From positions 1 through 64,000 of the forward strand of contig NZ_JAUSUI010000011.1 of the NCBI RefSeq assembly GCF_030813495.1: a stretch of DNA of 64,000 bases. The letters run 5' to 3'. The position numbers were made by a program, and so were the translations under genes. The notes beneath the pieces are model-generated. The model ran no database searches and was not told the DNA's origin. It saw only the letters and a list, made by a program, of their open reading frames with translations. The stretch comes from Ancylobacter polymorphus. Lineage in GTDB: Bacteria; Pseudomonadota; Alphaproteobacteria; Rhizobiales; Xanthobacteraceae. This document shows positions 51,899 to 59,911 of this stretch, in pieces. Position 1 is the first letter of the stretch, and each line of letters starts with the position of its first letter.

Positions 51899-53719
51899 TC
51901 ACCGTCCTGCGGTCGCCCGCTGCGCCTCAAGGGAGGCCAGGCTCGTCGTGGGGAACACCTCTTCCGGTATGGCGCACAGGCCGGTTCGGCCCAGCCATCG
52001 GCCGAGCGCCGGCTCGGCGGTGAGCACGGCGAAGGGCACGGCGACGAGCAGGGCGACGAGCACCGGCAGCGCCCAGGGCAGCGCGCCCGGCGCGAAGCCG
52101 GCGAGCAGCCCGGCGAGCGCCGCACCGAACAGGAATTGCGGCCACAGCCCGGCAAGCGCGGTGCGCCAGGACAGGCGCTCGGCATCGCGCGCCTGCGCCT
52201 CCCAGGTCACGGTGCGGCCGAAGGCGAGGCCGATCATGAACAGCGCGATGCGGAAGGCCACGACCGGCCCCAGCAGCACGGAAAAGACGAACTCCGCCAG
52301 CGCGCCCCCGGCCAGCCGGGCGCCGCCGCCATAGCGCGCGCGCTCGCCCGCCCGCAGCAGCACGTCGAGCAGACCCGCGACCTTCGGCGCGAGGCTCATC
52401 GCGAACATGGTGGCGAACAGGGTGAGCCCCAGCGCGGCGGGAAAGGGCGCGTCCGCCCGCTCCGTGTCGAAAACCTTCAGCGCGGCGAGGGCGACGAAGG
52501 CCATCCAGGCGAAGGCGCCGAGATACATCAGGATCGCCCAGGCGATCTGGAACCGGCTCATCGGCCTGAGGCCGGGCAGAGCCAGCAGGCGCCAATACTG
52601 CATGTTGCCCTGGCACCAGCGCAGATCACGCCGGGTGAATTCGGTGAGGTGCGGCGGGTTTTCCTCGAAACTGTCCATCTCCTCCGGCAGCACCCGCACC
52701 TCATAGCCGGCGCGGCGCATCAGCACCGCCTCGATCTGGTCGTGCGAGAGCATATGGCCGGCAAGCGGACCCTTGCCCGGCAGGACGGGGAGCTGGCAAT
52801 GCGCCTTGAACGGGGCGATGCGGATGACGGCGTTGTGCCCCCAATAGGGTCCGCAGTCGCCCGCCCACCAGGACGCTCCCATGGTGTAGGACCGCATGCC
52901 ATGGCGCATGCCGAACTGGAAGATGCGGGCGAAGGGCGAGCGGGAGGGCAGGCCGACCACCAGACTTTGCAGGATGCCGAGGCGCGGATGCGCCTGCATG
53001 ATGCGCACGAGGCGCAGCGTGGCACTGGCGCCGAGGAAGCTGTCGGCATCGAGCACCAGCATGAAATCATGCGCGTCGCCCCAGCGCTCCAGGAAATCGC
53101 GGATATTGCCGGCCTTGAAGCCTTCATTGCTGGTGCGGCGGCGGTAGTGAAGCGAGGTGCCTGCGCCGCGTTCCGCCTGCCAGGCGGCGAACAGGTCCTC
53201 CTCCTGCGCCGCGATCTCCGGCCGGGTGGTGTCCGACAACACGAACCAGGCAAAGGCGTCGCCCGCACCGCTGGCGGCGAGTTCGCCCTCCATGGCACGC
53301 AGCCGGGCGAAAGCCCGGGCGGGGTCCTCGTTGCGCAGCGTCATCACCATGGCGACGCGGGCGGTGATCGGCGCCTCCTCCGCCGCCCGCGTGGCATAGG
53401 GATAGACCGAGCGGCGGGCGTCGCCGGGCCCGTGCAGGAGCCATAGACCGATAAGGGCGTTCCAGAAGCCGAGAATGGTCCAGGGCGTGGAGAGGCAGAA
53501 GGCCGCCAGCAGCAACCCGTCCAGCAGGGTGAACCCGCCATGGGCGAGGAGATGGGCGAACAGCGCCACGAGGGCGGCATAGGTCGCTGCGATGAGGGTG
53601 AAGACGACCACGCGGCGCTGCGTGAGCTGCCGGGCGGACTGCACGCCGGTGGGCGTGCGGCGCTCGGCGCGACCGGCGGAAATGAAGCGTCCTTCGGCGA
53701 GATTCTCGTCCAGACTCAT
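51899..53719 (-). CDS. opgH: Glucans biosynthesis glucosyltransferase (MdoH/OpgH)
   Basis: 606-residue inner-membrane family 2 glycosyltransferase that builds osmoregulated periplasmic glucan chains from UDP-glucose. It has N- and C-terminal membrane helices, a central GT-A domain with MLVLDADSFLGASATLRLVR and the processive motif TRRDLRWCQGN. Start 53719 has GAGGA upstream. The usual periplasmic partner OpgG is absent here, so it may be encoded elsewhere, or this homologue may act in another glucan system. Confidence 0.93.
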   Translation of the reverse strand: MSLDENLAEGRFISAGRAERRTPTGVQSARQLTQRRVVVFTLIAATYAALVALFAHLLAHGGFTLLDGLLLAAFCLSTPWTILGFWNALIGLWLLHGPGDARRSVYPYATRAAEEAPITARVAMVMTLRNEDPARAFARLRAMEGELAASGAGDAFAWFVLSDTTRPEIAAQEEDLFAAWQAERGAGTSLHYRRRTSNEGFKAGNIRDFLERWGDAHDFMLVLDADSFLGASATLRLVRIMQAHPRLGILQSLVVGLPSRSPFARIFQFGMRHGMRSYTMGASWWAGDCGPYWGHNAVIRIAPFKAHCQLPVLPGKGPLAGHMLSHDQIEAVLMRRAGYEVRVLPEEMDSFEENPPHLTEFTRRDLRWCQGNMQYWRLLALPGLRPMSRFQIAWAILMYLGAFAWMAFVALAALKVFDTERADAPFPAALGLTLFATMFAMSLAPKVAGLLDVLLRAGERARYGGGARLAGGALAEFVFSVLLGPVVAFRIALFMIGLAFGRTVTWEAQARDAERLSWRTALAGLWPQFLFGAALAGLLAGFAPGALPWALPVLVALLVAVPFAVLTAEPALGRWLGRTGLCAIPEEVFPTTSLASLEAQRATAGR

Positions 53720-53867
53720 GCGATCCTCGGCTCGGCGCGGGCGCGCGGCCACCATGGCCGCACCCGGGGCTTGTACGCGCCCCGTCGTGGGCGGTTCACG
53801 CGCATGTGGGATCTAACCGCACCGTGATGCTGTTATGCACGCGAATAAGGGCAGGGGGTGACGGTTG

Positions 53868-54851
53868 ATGGGCGGTACGGCGGAGATCGGCACACAGCTC
53901 TGGTGCGTGGCGCCGGGGCGCTACGAGCTGCGCCGCGCCACGCTGCCCCCGTCGGGCGATGACGGGCTCCTCATTCGCAGCCTCGTCTCGGCGGTGAGCC
54001 GGGGGACGGAGCGGCTGGTGCTGGAAGGTGCGGTGCCGCCAAGCGAGCATGAGCGCATGCGCGGCCCGTTCCAGAACGGGGATTTCCCGTTTCCGGTGCA
54101 CTATGGCTATCAGAGCGTCGGCGTGGTCGAGGCCGGACCGGCGGAATGGGTCGGCCGCACGGTCTTCGCGCTCTTTCCCCATCAGGACCGCTATCGCCTG
54201 CCCGTGGCGGCGGCGATGCCGGTGCCGGAGAGCCTGCCGCCGGAGCGCGCCGCTCTCGCCGCGAATATGGAAACGGCGCTCAACGCGATCTGGGATTCCG
54301 GCACCGGCCCCGGCGACCGGATCACCATTGTCGGCGGCGGGGTGGTCGGCCTGCTGCTGACCGCGCTCGCCGCCCGGCTTCCCGGCGCGGAGGTAACGCT
54401 GGTGGATGTGAACCCGGCCCGGACCGCGCTGGCGCGCGCGCTCGGCGCCGCCTTCGCCCAGCCCGACGCCGTGACCGACGATGCCGATGTCGTGTTCCAT
54501 ACCAGCGCCACCGCCAGCGGCCTCGCCACCGCGCTGGCGGCAGCCGCGTTCGAGGCGAAGGTGGTGGAGGTGAGCTGGCATGGCGGCCACGCCCCCGCCG
54601 TGCCGCTGGGCGAGGCTTTCCACAGCCGGCGCCTGCAACTGATCGGCTCGCAGGTGGGTTCCGTATCTCCATCACGGCGCCCACGCTGGCCGCATGCGCG
54701 CCGGCTGGCCAAGGCGCTCGCCTTGCTCGACGATGCGCGGCTCGACCATCTGGTCACGCATGTCGTCGCTTTCGAAACGGCGCCGCAACGGCTGCCGCCA
54801 CTTCTGACCGGGGGCGAGGACGCGCTGGCGATCCTGCTCGATTACCGATGA
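53868..54851 (+). CDS. MDR-family dehydrogenase lacking usual zinc ligands
   Basis: 327-residue medium-chain dehydrogenase/reductase with the nucleotide site ITIVGGGVVGLLLTALAA. The catalytic zinc region that normally reads SGICGTD appears as VSAVSRGTERLVLEG, and the GHE region reads HYGYQSVGVV, so the standard cysteine and histidine ligands are missing, as in BchC-like and related zinc-free members. It heads an overlapping operon with a PTPS-like protein, a glycosyltransferase and a methyltransferase. Start ATG 53868 is used (a TTG directly before it is in frame). Substrate unknown; probably a pterin- or sugar-type alcohol. Confidence 0.82.
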   Translation: MGGTAEIGTQLWCVAPGRYELRRATLPPSGDDGLLIRSLVSAVSRGTERLVLEGAVPPSEHERMRGPFQNGDFPFPVHYGYQSVGVVEAGPAEWVGRTVFALFPHQDRYRLPVAAAMPVPESLPPERAALAANMETALNAIWDSGTGPGDRITIVGGGVVGLLLTALAARLPGAEVTLVDVNPARTALARALGAAFAQPDAVTDDADVVFHTSATASGLATALAAAAFEAKVVEVSWHGGHAPAVPLGEAFHSRRLQLIGSQVGSVSPSRRPRWPHARRLAKALALLDDARLDHLVTHVVAFETAPQRLPPLLTGGEDALAILLDYR

Positions 54852-54859
54852 GGGATGCC

Positions 54860-55261
54860 ATGTACTCTGTCGAAGTCCGCGATCGCATCATGATCGCCCA
54901 TTCGCTGCCCGACCCGTTCTTCGGCCCGGCCCAGGGCCTGCACGGCGCGACCTTCGTGGTCGATGTCGCCTTTTTCCGCGAGACGCTGACGGCGCAGAAT
55001 GTCGTGGTCGACATCGGCGCTGCGCTCGACGTGCTGAAGAAGACGCTGGCGCCGCTCGCCTACCAGAATCTCGACACGCTGCCGCAGTTCGCCGGCACGC
55101 TGACCACCACGGAATTCCTCGCCCGGTATATTTTCGACGCGATCGCCGCCGCTGCGAAGGCCGGCGCGCTGGGCGAGGACGGGCAGGGGCTGACCAAGAT
55201 CCGCGTCACCCTGCACGAGACCGACCTTGCGCGCGCCAGCTTCGAATCCGGCCTTGGCTGA
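54860..55261 (+). CDS. 6-pyruvoyl-tetrahydropterin synthase-like protein, catalytic residues altered
   Basis: 133-residue PTPS/QueD-fold protein. The T-fold pattern is plain: MIAHSLPDPFFGPAQGLHGA, then VVVDIGAALDVLKKTLAPL and YQNLDTLPQFAGTLTTTEFLA. The HxH zinc motif reads HGA, the catalytic cysteine region (before LHG) has no cysteine, and the LDHKNL motif is replaced by AYQNLD. The active-site zinc chemistry is therefore probably lost or changed. Start 54860 has AGGGA just upstream; 54848 (ATGA overlap) is the alternative. It sits between the dehydrogenase and the glycosyltransferase. Confidence 0.8.
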   Translation: MYSVEVRDRIMIAHSLPDPFFGPAQGLHGATFVVDVAFFRETLTAQNVVVDIGAALDVLKKTLAPLAYQNLDTLPQFAGTLTTTEFLARYIFDAIAAAAKAGALGEDGQGLTKIRVTLHETDLARASFESGLG

Positions 55262-55270
55262 GGCGCGGGC

Positions 55271-56317
55271 GTGAACGACTTCGCCTTTGCCATACCCGGC
55301 GACCTCGAGCTGCCGACCGGTGGCTATGCCTATGACCGCCGGGTGATCGCCGAAGCGCCCGGCGCCGGGGGCATGCTGACCCATGTCGCGCTGCCCGGGG
55401 GCTTTCCCTTTCCCTCGCCGGCGGAACTGGAGACCAGCGCCGCGCGGCTGCGCGCCTTGCCGCCGGGCCAGCCCGTGCTGATCGACGGGCTCGCGCTCGG
55501 TGCCCTGCCGGCATCGCTCTTGCGCGGGCTTGGACGGCCGCTGGCGGCGCTGGTGCATCATCCGCTGGCGCGGGAAGCCGGGCTGAGCGAGGACCAGCGC
55601 GCGCGGCTTTGCGCCAGCGAAAAGGCGGCGCTGGCGGAGGCCGCGGCGGTGATCACCACCAGCCACGCCACCGCGCGCGACCTGATGCGCGATTACGGCG
55701 TGCCGGAAAGCCGGCTCCGCATTGCCCTGCCCGGCACGGACCCCGCCCCGCGCGCCACCGGCACGGGCCGGCCGCTGCGGCTGCTCGCCGTCGGCTCGGT
55801 GATCCCGCGCAAGGCGCATGGCCTGCTGGTGGAGGCGCTGGCAGACCTGAGCGCGCAGGACTGGCAGTGCCATATCGTCGGCGCCACCGACCGCGATCCC
55901 GCCGAGGCCGAACGGGTCGCGGCGCTCATCGCGACCCATGGGCTCGGCGCCCGTGTCCGGCTGACCGGCGCGCTGTCGGCCGGGGCGCTGGCCGGCGAAT
56001 TCGATGCCGCCGACCTGTTCGTCACCGCCTCGCTGTTCGAGGGCTATGGCATGGGGCTGACCGAGGCGCTGGCGCGCGGCCTGCCCATCCTTGCCACCCG
56101 CGCCGGCGCCATTCCCGATACCGTGCCGGCGGAGGCCGCGCTGCTGGCCGAACCCGGCGATGCGACGAGCTTGCGCGACGCGCTGCATGTTCTGCTCGCG
56201 GATGCCCCCCGGCGCCGGCGGCTCGCCGACGCGGCGTGGCGTCACGCCCAAACCCTGCCCAGCTGGACCGAGACCGCCGCGGCGCTGCTTGCCGCCCTGA
56301 AGGAGATGCCCCGATGA
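55271..56317 (+). CDS. Family 4 glycosyltransferase
   Basis: 348-residue GT-B glycosyltransferase of the GT4 type. The donor-binding region includes LLAVGSVIPRKAHGLLVEAL and the C-terminal LFEGYGMGLTEALARGLPILATRAGAI with its EX7E-type glutamates. No signal peptide or membrane helix, so cytosolic. Start is GTG at 55271, 9 bp after the PTPS-like gene, and it overlaps the methyltransferase by 4 bp. With pterin-type neighbours it may glycosylate a small pterin or pyrimidine, as pteridine glycosyltransferases do, rather than a surface polymer. Confidence 0.85.
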   Translation: MNDFAFAIPGDLELPTGGYAYDRRVIAEAPGAGGMLTHVALPGGFPFPSPAELETSAARLRALPPGQPVLIDGLALGALPASLLRGLGRPLAALVHHPLAREAGLSEDQRARLCASEKAALAEAAAVITTSHATARDLMRDYGVPESRLRIALPGTDPAPRATGTGRPLRLLAVGSVIPRKAHGLLVEALADLSAQDWQCHIVGATDRDPAEAERVAALIATHGLGARVRLTGALSAGALAGEFDAADLFVTASLFEGYGMGLTEALARGLPILATRAGAIPDTVPAEAALLAEPGDATSLRDALHVLLADAPRRRRLADAAWRHAQTLPSWTETAAALLAALKEMPR

Positions 56318-57150
56318 GCGGCTTCGCTGCCGACTGGCTCGCTCTGCGCGAACCGGTGGACCACGCCTCCCGCAACCCCACGCTCGCCGCGCGGGTGCGG
56401 GCGCATTTCGGCGGGCGTGACGCGCTCACCATTGTCGATCTCGGCTGCGGCACCGGCTCAAACCTGCGCGGCCTCGCCGCCGACCTGCCGCCGCGCCAGC
56501 ACTGGCACCTGATCGACGGCGACGCGGCGCTGCTGCGGCGGGCACGCGAAAGCCTTGCCGATTGGGCCGAGGCGTCCCACGAGGATGGCGAGCGGCTGCG
56601 GCTGCGGCGCGACGGGCGGGAGATCGTGGTGAGCTTCGAACGCGCCGACCTTACCCGCCGCGACCTTGATTTCACCGCCCTCGGTGCGGAGCTGGTGACG
56701 GCCGCCGCGCTGCTCGATCTCGTGTCGGAAAGCTGGCTGGAGCGCCTCGTCGCGGCGCTGGCCGTGGCCAAGCTGCCGCTCTATGCCGTGCTGAACTATG
56801 ATGGCGAGGCGGAATGGCAGCCCGCCGACCCGCTGGACGGGCGCGTGATCGCCGCCTTCAACCGCCACCAGCGCGGCGACAAGGGGTTCGGGCCGGCGCT
56901 TGGGCCAGCCTCAAGCGAAGCTTTGGCGCAGCTGCTGCGCCAGCACGGCTACCGCTATGGCTCGCTGCCCAGCCCGTGGGTGCTCGGTCCCACCGAGGCC
57001 GACCTCATCGGCGCGCTGACCGACGGCTTCGCCCAGGCGGCGGGAGAGATCGAGCCTGAGCGACAGGCCGCCTTCGCCGCCTGGGCGAAGGTGCAGGCGG
57101 GGGCGCACATGGTGCGGATCGGCCATCGCGACGTGTTCGGCCATTTCTGA
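56314..57150 (+). CDS. Class I SAM-dependent methyltransferase
   Basis: 278-residue methyltransferase with the SAM motif I LTIVDLGCGTGSNLRGLA, an acidic motif II region LIDGDAALL, and a long C-terminal part (LYAVLNYDGEAEWQP and FNRHQRGDKGFGPALGP). The latter resembles a group of small-molecule methyltransferases rather than RNA enzymes. It overlaps the glycosyltransferase stop (ATGA). As last gene of the dehydrogenase-PTPS-GT-MT operon it may methylate the pathway product. Confidence 0.85.
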   Translation: MSGFAADWLALREPVDHASRNPTLAARVRAHFGGRDALTIVDLGCGTGSNLRGLAADLPPRQHWHLIDGDAALLRRARESLADWAEASHEDGERLRLRRDGREIVVSFERADLTRRDLDFTALGAELVTAAALLDLVSESWLERLVAALAVAKLPLYAVLNYDGEAEWQPADPLDGRVIAAFNRHQRGDKGFGPALGPASSEALAQLLRQHGYRYGSLPSPWVLGPTEADLIGALTDGFAQAAGEIEPERQAAFAAWAKVQAGAHMVRIGHRDVFGHF

Positions 57151-57164
57151 CCGCAGCGCACCGC

Positions 57165-57734
57165 TCAGAAAGGCGGCCACATCCGCGCCATCACCCCGTC
57201 GCGCTTGAGAAAGCGGTGGTAGAGCGCCGCGGCGATATGGGCCAGCGCCAGCAGGCCGAGAAGCTGCGCCAGCAGCCCGTGCAGGCCGAGAATCCGCTTG
57301 GCCAGCGCCTCATTGGGCGCCAGCAGCGCCGGCAGGTCGAACAGGCCGAACACGTTCAGCGCCGGATAGGCCGAGACCCCGGCCCAGCCGAGCAGCGGCA
57401 CGACGAGCAGCAGCAGATAGAGCGCGGCATGCACGGCGGCAGAGGCGATCCGCTCGAACGGGGTCAGCGGCACCACCCGTGCCGGCTCCCCACGACGCAG
57501 CCGCACCAGCACACGCAGCACCACCAGCCACAGCACGAGGAAGCCGACAAATTTGTGCAGGCTGTAGAGCGAGCCGGTCAGCGCATCGAAGCCGGTCGCT
57601 TCCCCGCGCGCCACCATATAGAGCCCGAGCGGGATGAGGCCGATCACCAGAAGGCCGATCACCCAGTGCAGGGCGCGGGCGGTGGGGCCGTAGCGAAAGC
57701 GCGCCTCAGGCAGGTTCCGATCCGAAGCCGACAT
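57165..57734 (-). CDS. Cytochrome b561 family protein
   Basis: 189-residue four-helix b-type cytochrome. Family pattern: ARALHWVIGLLVIGLIPLG (haem His), LHKFVGFLVLWLVVLRVLVR, LLGWAGVSAYP and LLALAHIAAALYHRFLKRDGVMARM near the end, with the usual histidine pairs. It moves electrons between quinol and an acceptor such as superoxide. It overlaps the RibD-type gene by 29 bp on the same strand, hence co-translated, an odd pairing of a membrane cytochrome with a soluble pyrimidine reductase. Confidence 0.92.
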   Translation of the reverse strand: MSASDRNLPEARFRYGPTARALHWVIGLLVIGLIPLGLYMVARGEATGFDALTGSLYSLHKFVGFLVLWLVVLRVLVRLRRGEPARVVPLTPFERIASAAVHAALYLLLLVVPLLGWAGVSAYPALNVFGLFDLPALLAPNEALAKRILGLHGLLAQLLGLLALAHIAAALYHRFLKRDGVMARMWPPF

Positions 57735-58458
57735 ACGTCCCTCCCTCGCCGGTTCCGCGCAGGTCACAGTCGCAGAGAATATTGCCGTCGTCGAGAAGAT
57801 AGGTATCGACGCGCGGGCGCAGCGCCCCTTCCAGCCCGTCGATGGGCCGCAATGCGAGGCCCGGCCGGCCGGAGCCGAGAATGATCGGCGCCACGCACAC
57901 ATGCAGCCGGTCGACCAGCCCGGCATCGATGAAGCGCGAGACGGTGGAGGCGCCGCCCTCGACCAGAATGGTGCGATGGCCGCGCGCCGCCAGAGCGGCA
58001 ACGAGCTTAGCCGGCTCGAAGATGTCGGGCTCGTCCGGCGGGCCGATGCGCTCGACCGCCTCCGGCCAGCCGGCTTCATTATGGGTGAACACGATTCTGT
58101 GACAGCCGTCCGCGTCGAGCCATTTGGCGTCGCGCGGCGAGCGGCCGCTGCGGTCGATCACCGCCCGCGCCGGGCTGCGGCCGGGGACGCGGCGGGTGGT
58201 CAGGCGGGGGTTGTCGGCTACCACCGTGCCGACGCCGACCACCACCACATCGACAAGGGCGCGCAGGCGGTGGAGATGGTCAAGGCCGCTCAGACCGTTG
58301 ATATCGCGCGACTTTCCCGTCGGCGTCGCGATCCGCCCGTCCAGAGACTGGCCGAGCTGGGCGATGACATAGGGCGTGGCGCGGGGCCGCAGCAGCGGTT
58401 CGTAAAGCCCCGCCAGCGGGTCAATCGGTGTTTCACGGCGATTCACGCAAAGCCCCAC
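57706..58458 (-). CDS. RibD C-terminal reductase-domain protein (pyrimidine reductase)
   Basis: 250-residue RibD_C / dihydrofolate-reductase-fold protein. Motifs YVIAQLGQSLDGRIATPTG, DVVVVGVGTVVADNPRLTTR, VIDRSGRSP and ILVEGGASTVSRFIDAGL belong to 5-amino-6-ribosylamino-uracil reductases. The deaminase domain of full RibD is absent. It starts at GTG 58458 (a second GTG lies 12 nt inside), divergent from a GTP cyclohydrolase II. The pair could make a ribityl- or ribosyl-amino pyrimidine separate from the main riboflavin route. Confidence 0.87.
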   Translation of the reverse strand: MGLCVNRRETPIDPLAGLYEPLLRPRATPYVIAQLGQSLDGRIATPTGKSRDINGLSGLDHLHRLRALVDVVVVGVGTVVADNPRLTTRRVPGRSPARAVIDRSGRSPRDAKWLDADGCHRIVFTHNEAGWPEAVERIGPPDEPDIFEPAKLVAALAARGHRTILVEGGASTVSRFIDAGLVDRLHVCVAPIILGSGRPGLALRPIDGLEGALRPRVDTYLLDDGNILCDCDLRGTGEGGTYVGFGSEPA

Positions 58459-58528
58459 GGTCTGTGCATCTCGATCCTCTGAACGATCAAGGGCCGCCGG
58501 CGTTGCTGGTCCGTTGGCGCCCTATATC

Positions 58529-58541
58529 CGTAGCTACTACG
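58529..58541. promoter_or_regulatory. Short palindrome between the RibD-type and RibA genes
   Basis: CGTAG-CTA-CTACG (58529-58541) is a perfect inverted repeat in the 120-bp divergent gap. It is a candidate shared operator. No FMN riboswitch features are visible in the gap. Confidence 0.4.
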
Positions 58542-58578
58542 TCCAAGACACGGAAATGGTGCAGCGGGAGAGATTTCA

Positions 58579-59748
58579 ATGAGCAGCAGCGCGACGACCG
58601 CCGGCACGATTGCGAGCCTCTTCGGCGACGCCACCCTGACAGAGGCGGAGCGCGCCATCGCCGAGATGCGCGCCGGGCGGCCCGTCATCCTCGCCGAAGG
58701 CGGTCGGCTCTTCCTGGCGGCGAGCGCGGAATTCGCCGATGCGGAGCGGCTCGCGGCGCTGGACGGGCTCGTCGGCGGCGCGCTGCAATTGGTGCTCACC
58801 CCCGCCCGGTTGCGGGCGCTCGGCCGGCCGGAGGAAGCGCGCCCCATGGCCCTGCCGGTCTCGCAACTGGGGAGCGCGCGGGTGCGGGCCTTGAGCGCGC
58901 AGGACCTGGCCGGCGCCAAGGGCGAGGGCGCGAAAGGCGAGACGCTCGGCGCCGAGCTGGTCGAGGCGCACGCGGCCGGCGCGGCGGCGCTGCATCTTGC
59001 CACCCTCGCTCTGATGCTGCCGGCCGTGCTCGTCGGGCCCCTTGCGCCAGCGGCACTCACCCTGCCGGCGCTGACCGTGCGCGCCGAGGCGATCACGCGC
59101 TATGGCGAGGACCGCGCGACGCGGGTGGAGATCGTCTCCCGCGCCCCGGTGCCGCTGCTCACCGCGCGCAATTGCGAATTCGTGGTGTTCCGCGGCGGCG
59201 AGGGCATGCGCGAGCAGGTGGCGGTGGTGGTCGGCACGCCGGACCCGGCGCGGCCCGTGCTGGTGCGGCTGCATTCCGCCTGCCTCACCGGCGACCTGTT
59301 CGGCTCGCTGCGCTGCGACTGCGGCGACCAGCTGCGCACCACGGTCGCCACCATGGCGCAGGCGGGCGGCGGCGTGCTGCTCTATCTCGATCAGGAAGGA
59401 CGCGGCAACGGCATCGCCAACAAGATGCGCGCCTATCGCCTGCAGAGCGACGGGCTCGACACGTATGAGGCGGACGAGACGCTCGGCTTCGGCCTCGACG
59501 CGCGCCGGTTCGACTTCGCCGCCGCCATGCTGCGCCAGCTCGGCTTTGAGCACGTGGTGCTGATGACCAACAACCCCGAAAAGATCGCGGCGCTGAGCCG
59601 GGCGGGATTGCAGGTCTCGGGCGTCGAGCGGCTCTATGGCCGGCGCGGTGCCGACAATATCCGCTACCTCGCCGCCAAGCGCGACCGCGCCGGCCATTTC
59701 CTCGATCTCGAAGCGCTCGACCATCACGCCCCTGCCTCCTGCGGCTGA
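58579..59748 (+). CDS. ribA: GTP cyclohydrolase II with a degenerate RibB-like N-terminal domain
   Basis: 389-residue protein. The C-terminal half is GTP cyclohydrolase II: zinc site RLHSACLTGDLFGSLRCDCGDQL (three cysteines), DQEGRGNGIANKMRAYRLQ and TNNPEKIAALSRAGLQV. The N-terminal half looks like a 3,4-dihydroxybutanone phosphate synthase fold without its acidic catalytic residues. The chain opens GTP to the formamidopyrimidine start of riboflavin- or deazaflavin-type pathways. Start 58579 has GGGAG upstream. A tandem-hairpin terminator follows. Confidence 0.9.
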   Translation: MSSSATTAGTIASLFGDATLTEAERAIAEMRAGRPVILAEGGRLFLAASAEFADAERLAALDGLVGGALQLVLTPARLRALGRPEEARPMALPVSQLGSARVRALSAQDLAGAKGEGAKGETLGAELVEAHAAGAAALHLATLALMLPAVLVGPLAPAALTLPALTVRAEAITRYGEDRATRVEIVSRAPVPLLTARNCEFVVFRGGEGMREQVAVVVGTPDPARPVLVRLHSACLTGDLFGSLRCDCGDQLRTTVATMAQAGGGVLLYLDQEGRGNGIANKMRAYRLQSDGLDTYEADETLGFGLDARRFDFAAAMLRQLGFEHVVLMTNNPEKIAALSRAGLQVSGVERLYGRRGADNIRYLAAKRDRAGHFLDLEALDHHAPASCG

Positions 59749-59766
59749 GGCGCCCCCCGTTCCCCA

Positions 59767-59827
59767 AGGCCTTCGGCCCCGAAGGCCTCCCCTCGACCCC
59801 GGCGCCCCCCGCGCCGGGGTTTTTTTT
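59767..59827 (+). terminator. Strong terminator after ribA, tandem hairpins
   Basis: A 10-bp hairpin (59767-59776 with 59779-59788) is followed by a perfect 9-bp GC stem (59797-59805 with 59811-59819, 5-nt loop) and eight Ts (59820-59827). The second is a textbook intrinsic terminator, closing the ribA transcript before the GntR gene. Confidence 0.93.
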
Positions 59828-59863
59828 GCGCGTGGGAATGAGCAGATGTCGAATGCAATATGG

Positions 59864-59882
59864 CAACATTAAATTGTTGACA
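59864..59882 (+). promoter_or_regulatory. Operator CAACA-N6-TGTTG overlapping a -35 element
   Basis: The inverted repeat CAACA (59864-59868) / TGTTG (59875-59879) overlaps TTGACA (59877-59882), a consensus -35. It lies just upstream of the GntR-family regulator and is well placed for autoregulation. A -10-like TAGGCT at 59899-59904 would put the start of transcription almost at the ATG at 59912. Confidence 0.5.
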
Positions 59883-59911
59883 CTTTGAACGAGAGGCGTA
59901 GGCTTCTGTTC

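Noticed and set aside
58459-58578. FMN riboswitch in the gap between the RibD-type and RibA genes
   Set aside because: The 120-bp gap is too short and lacks the conserved aptamer sequences.
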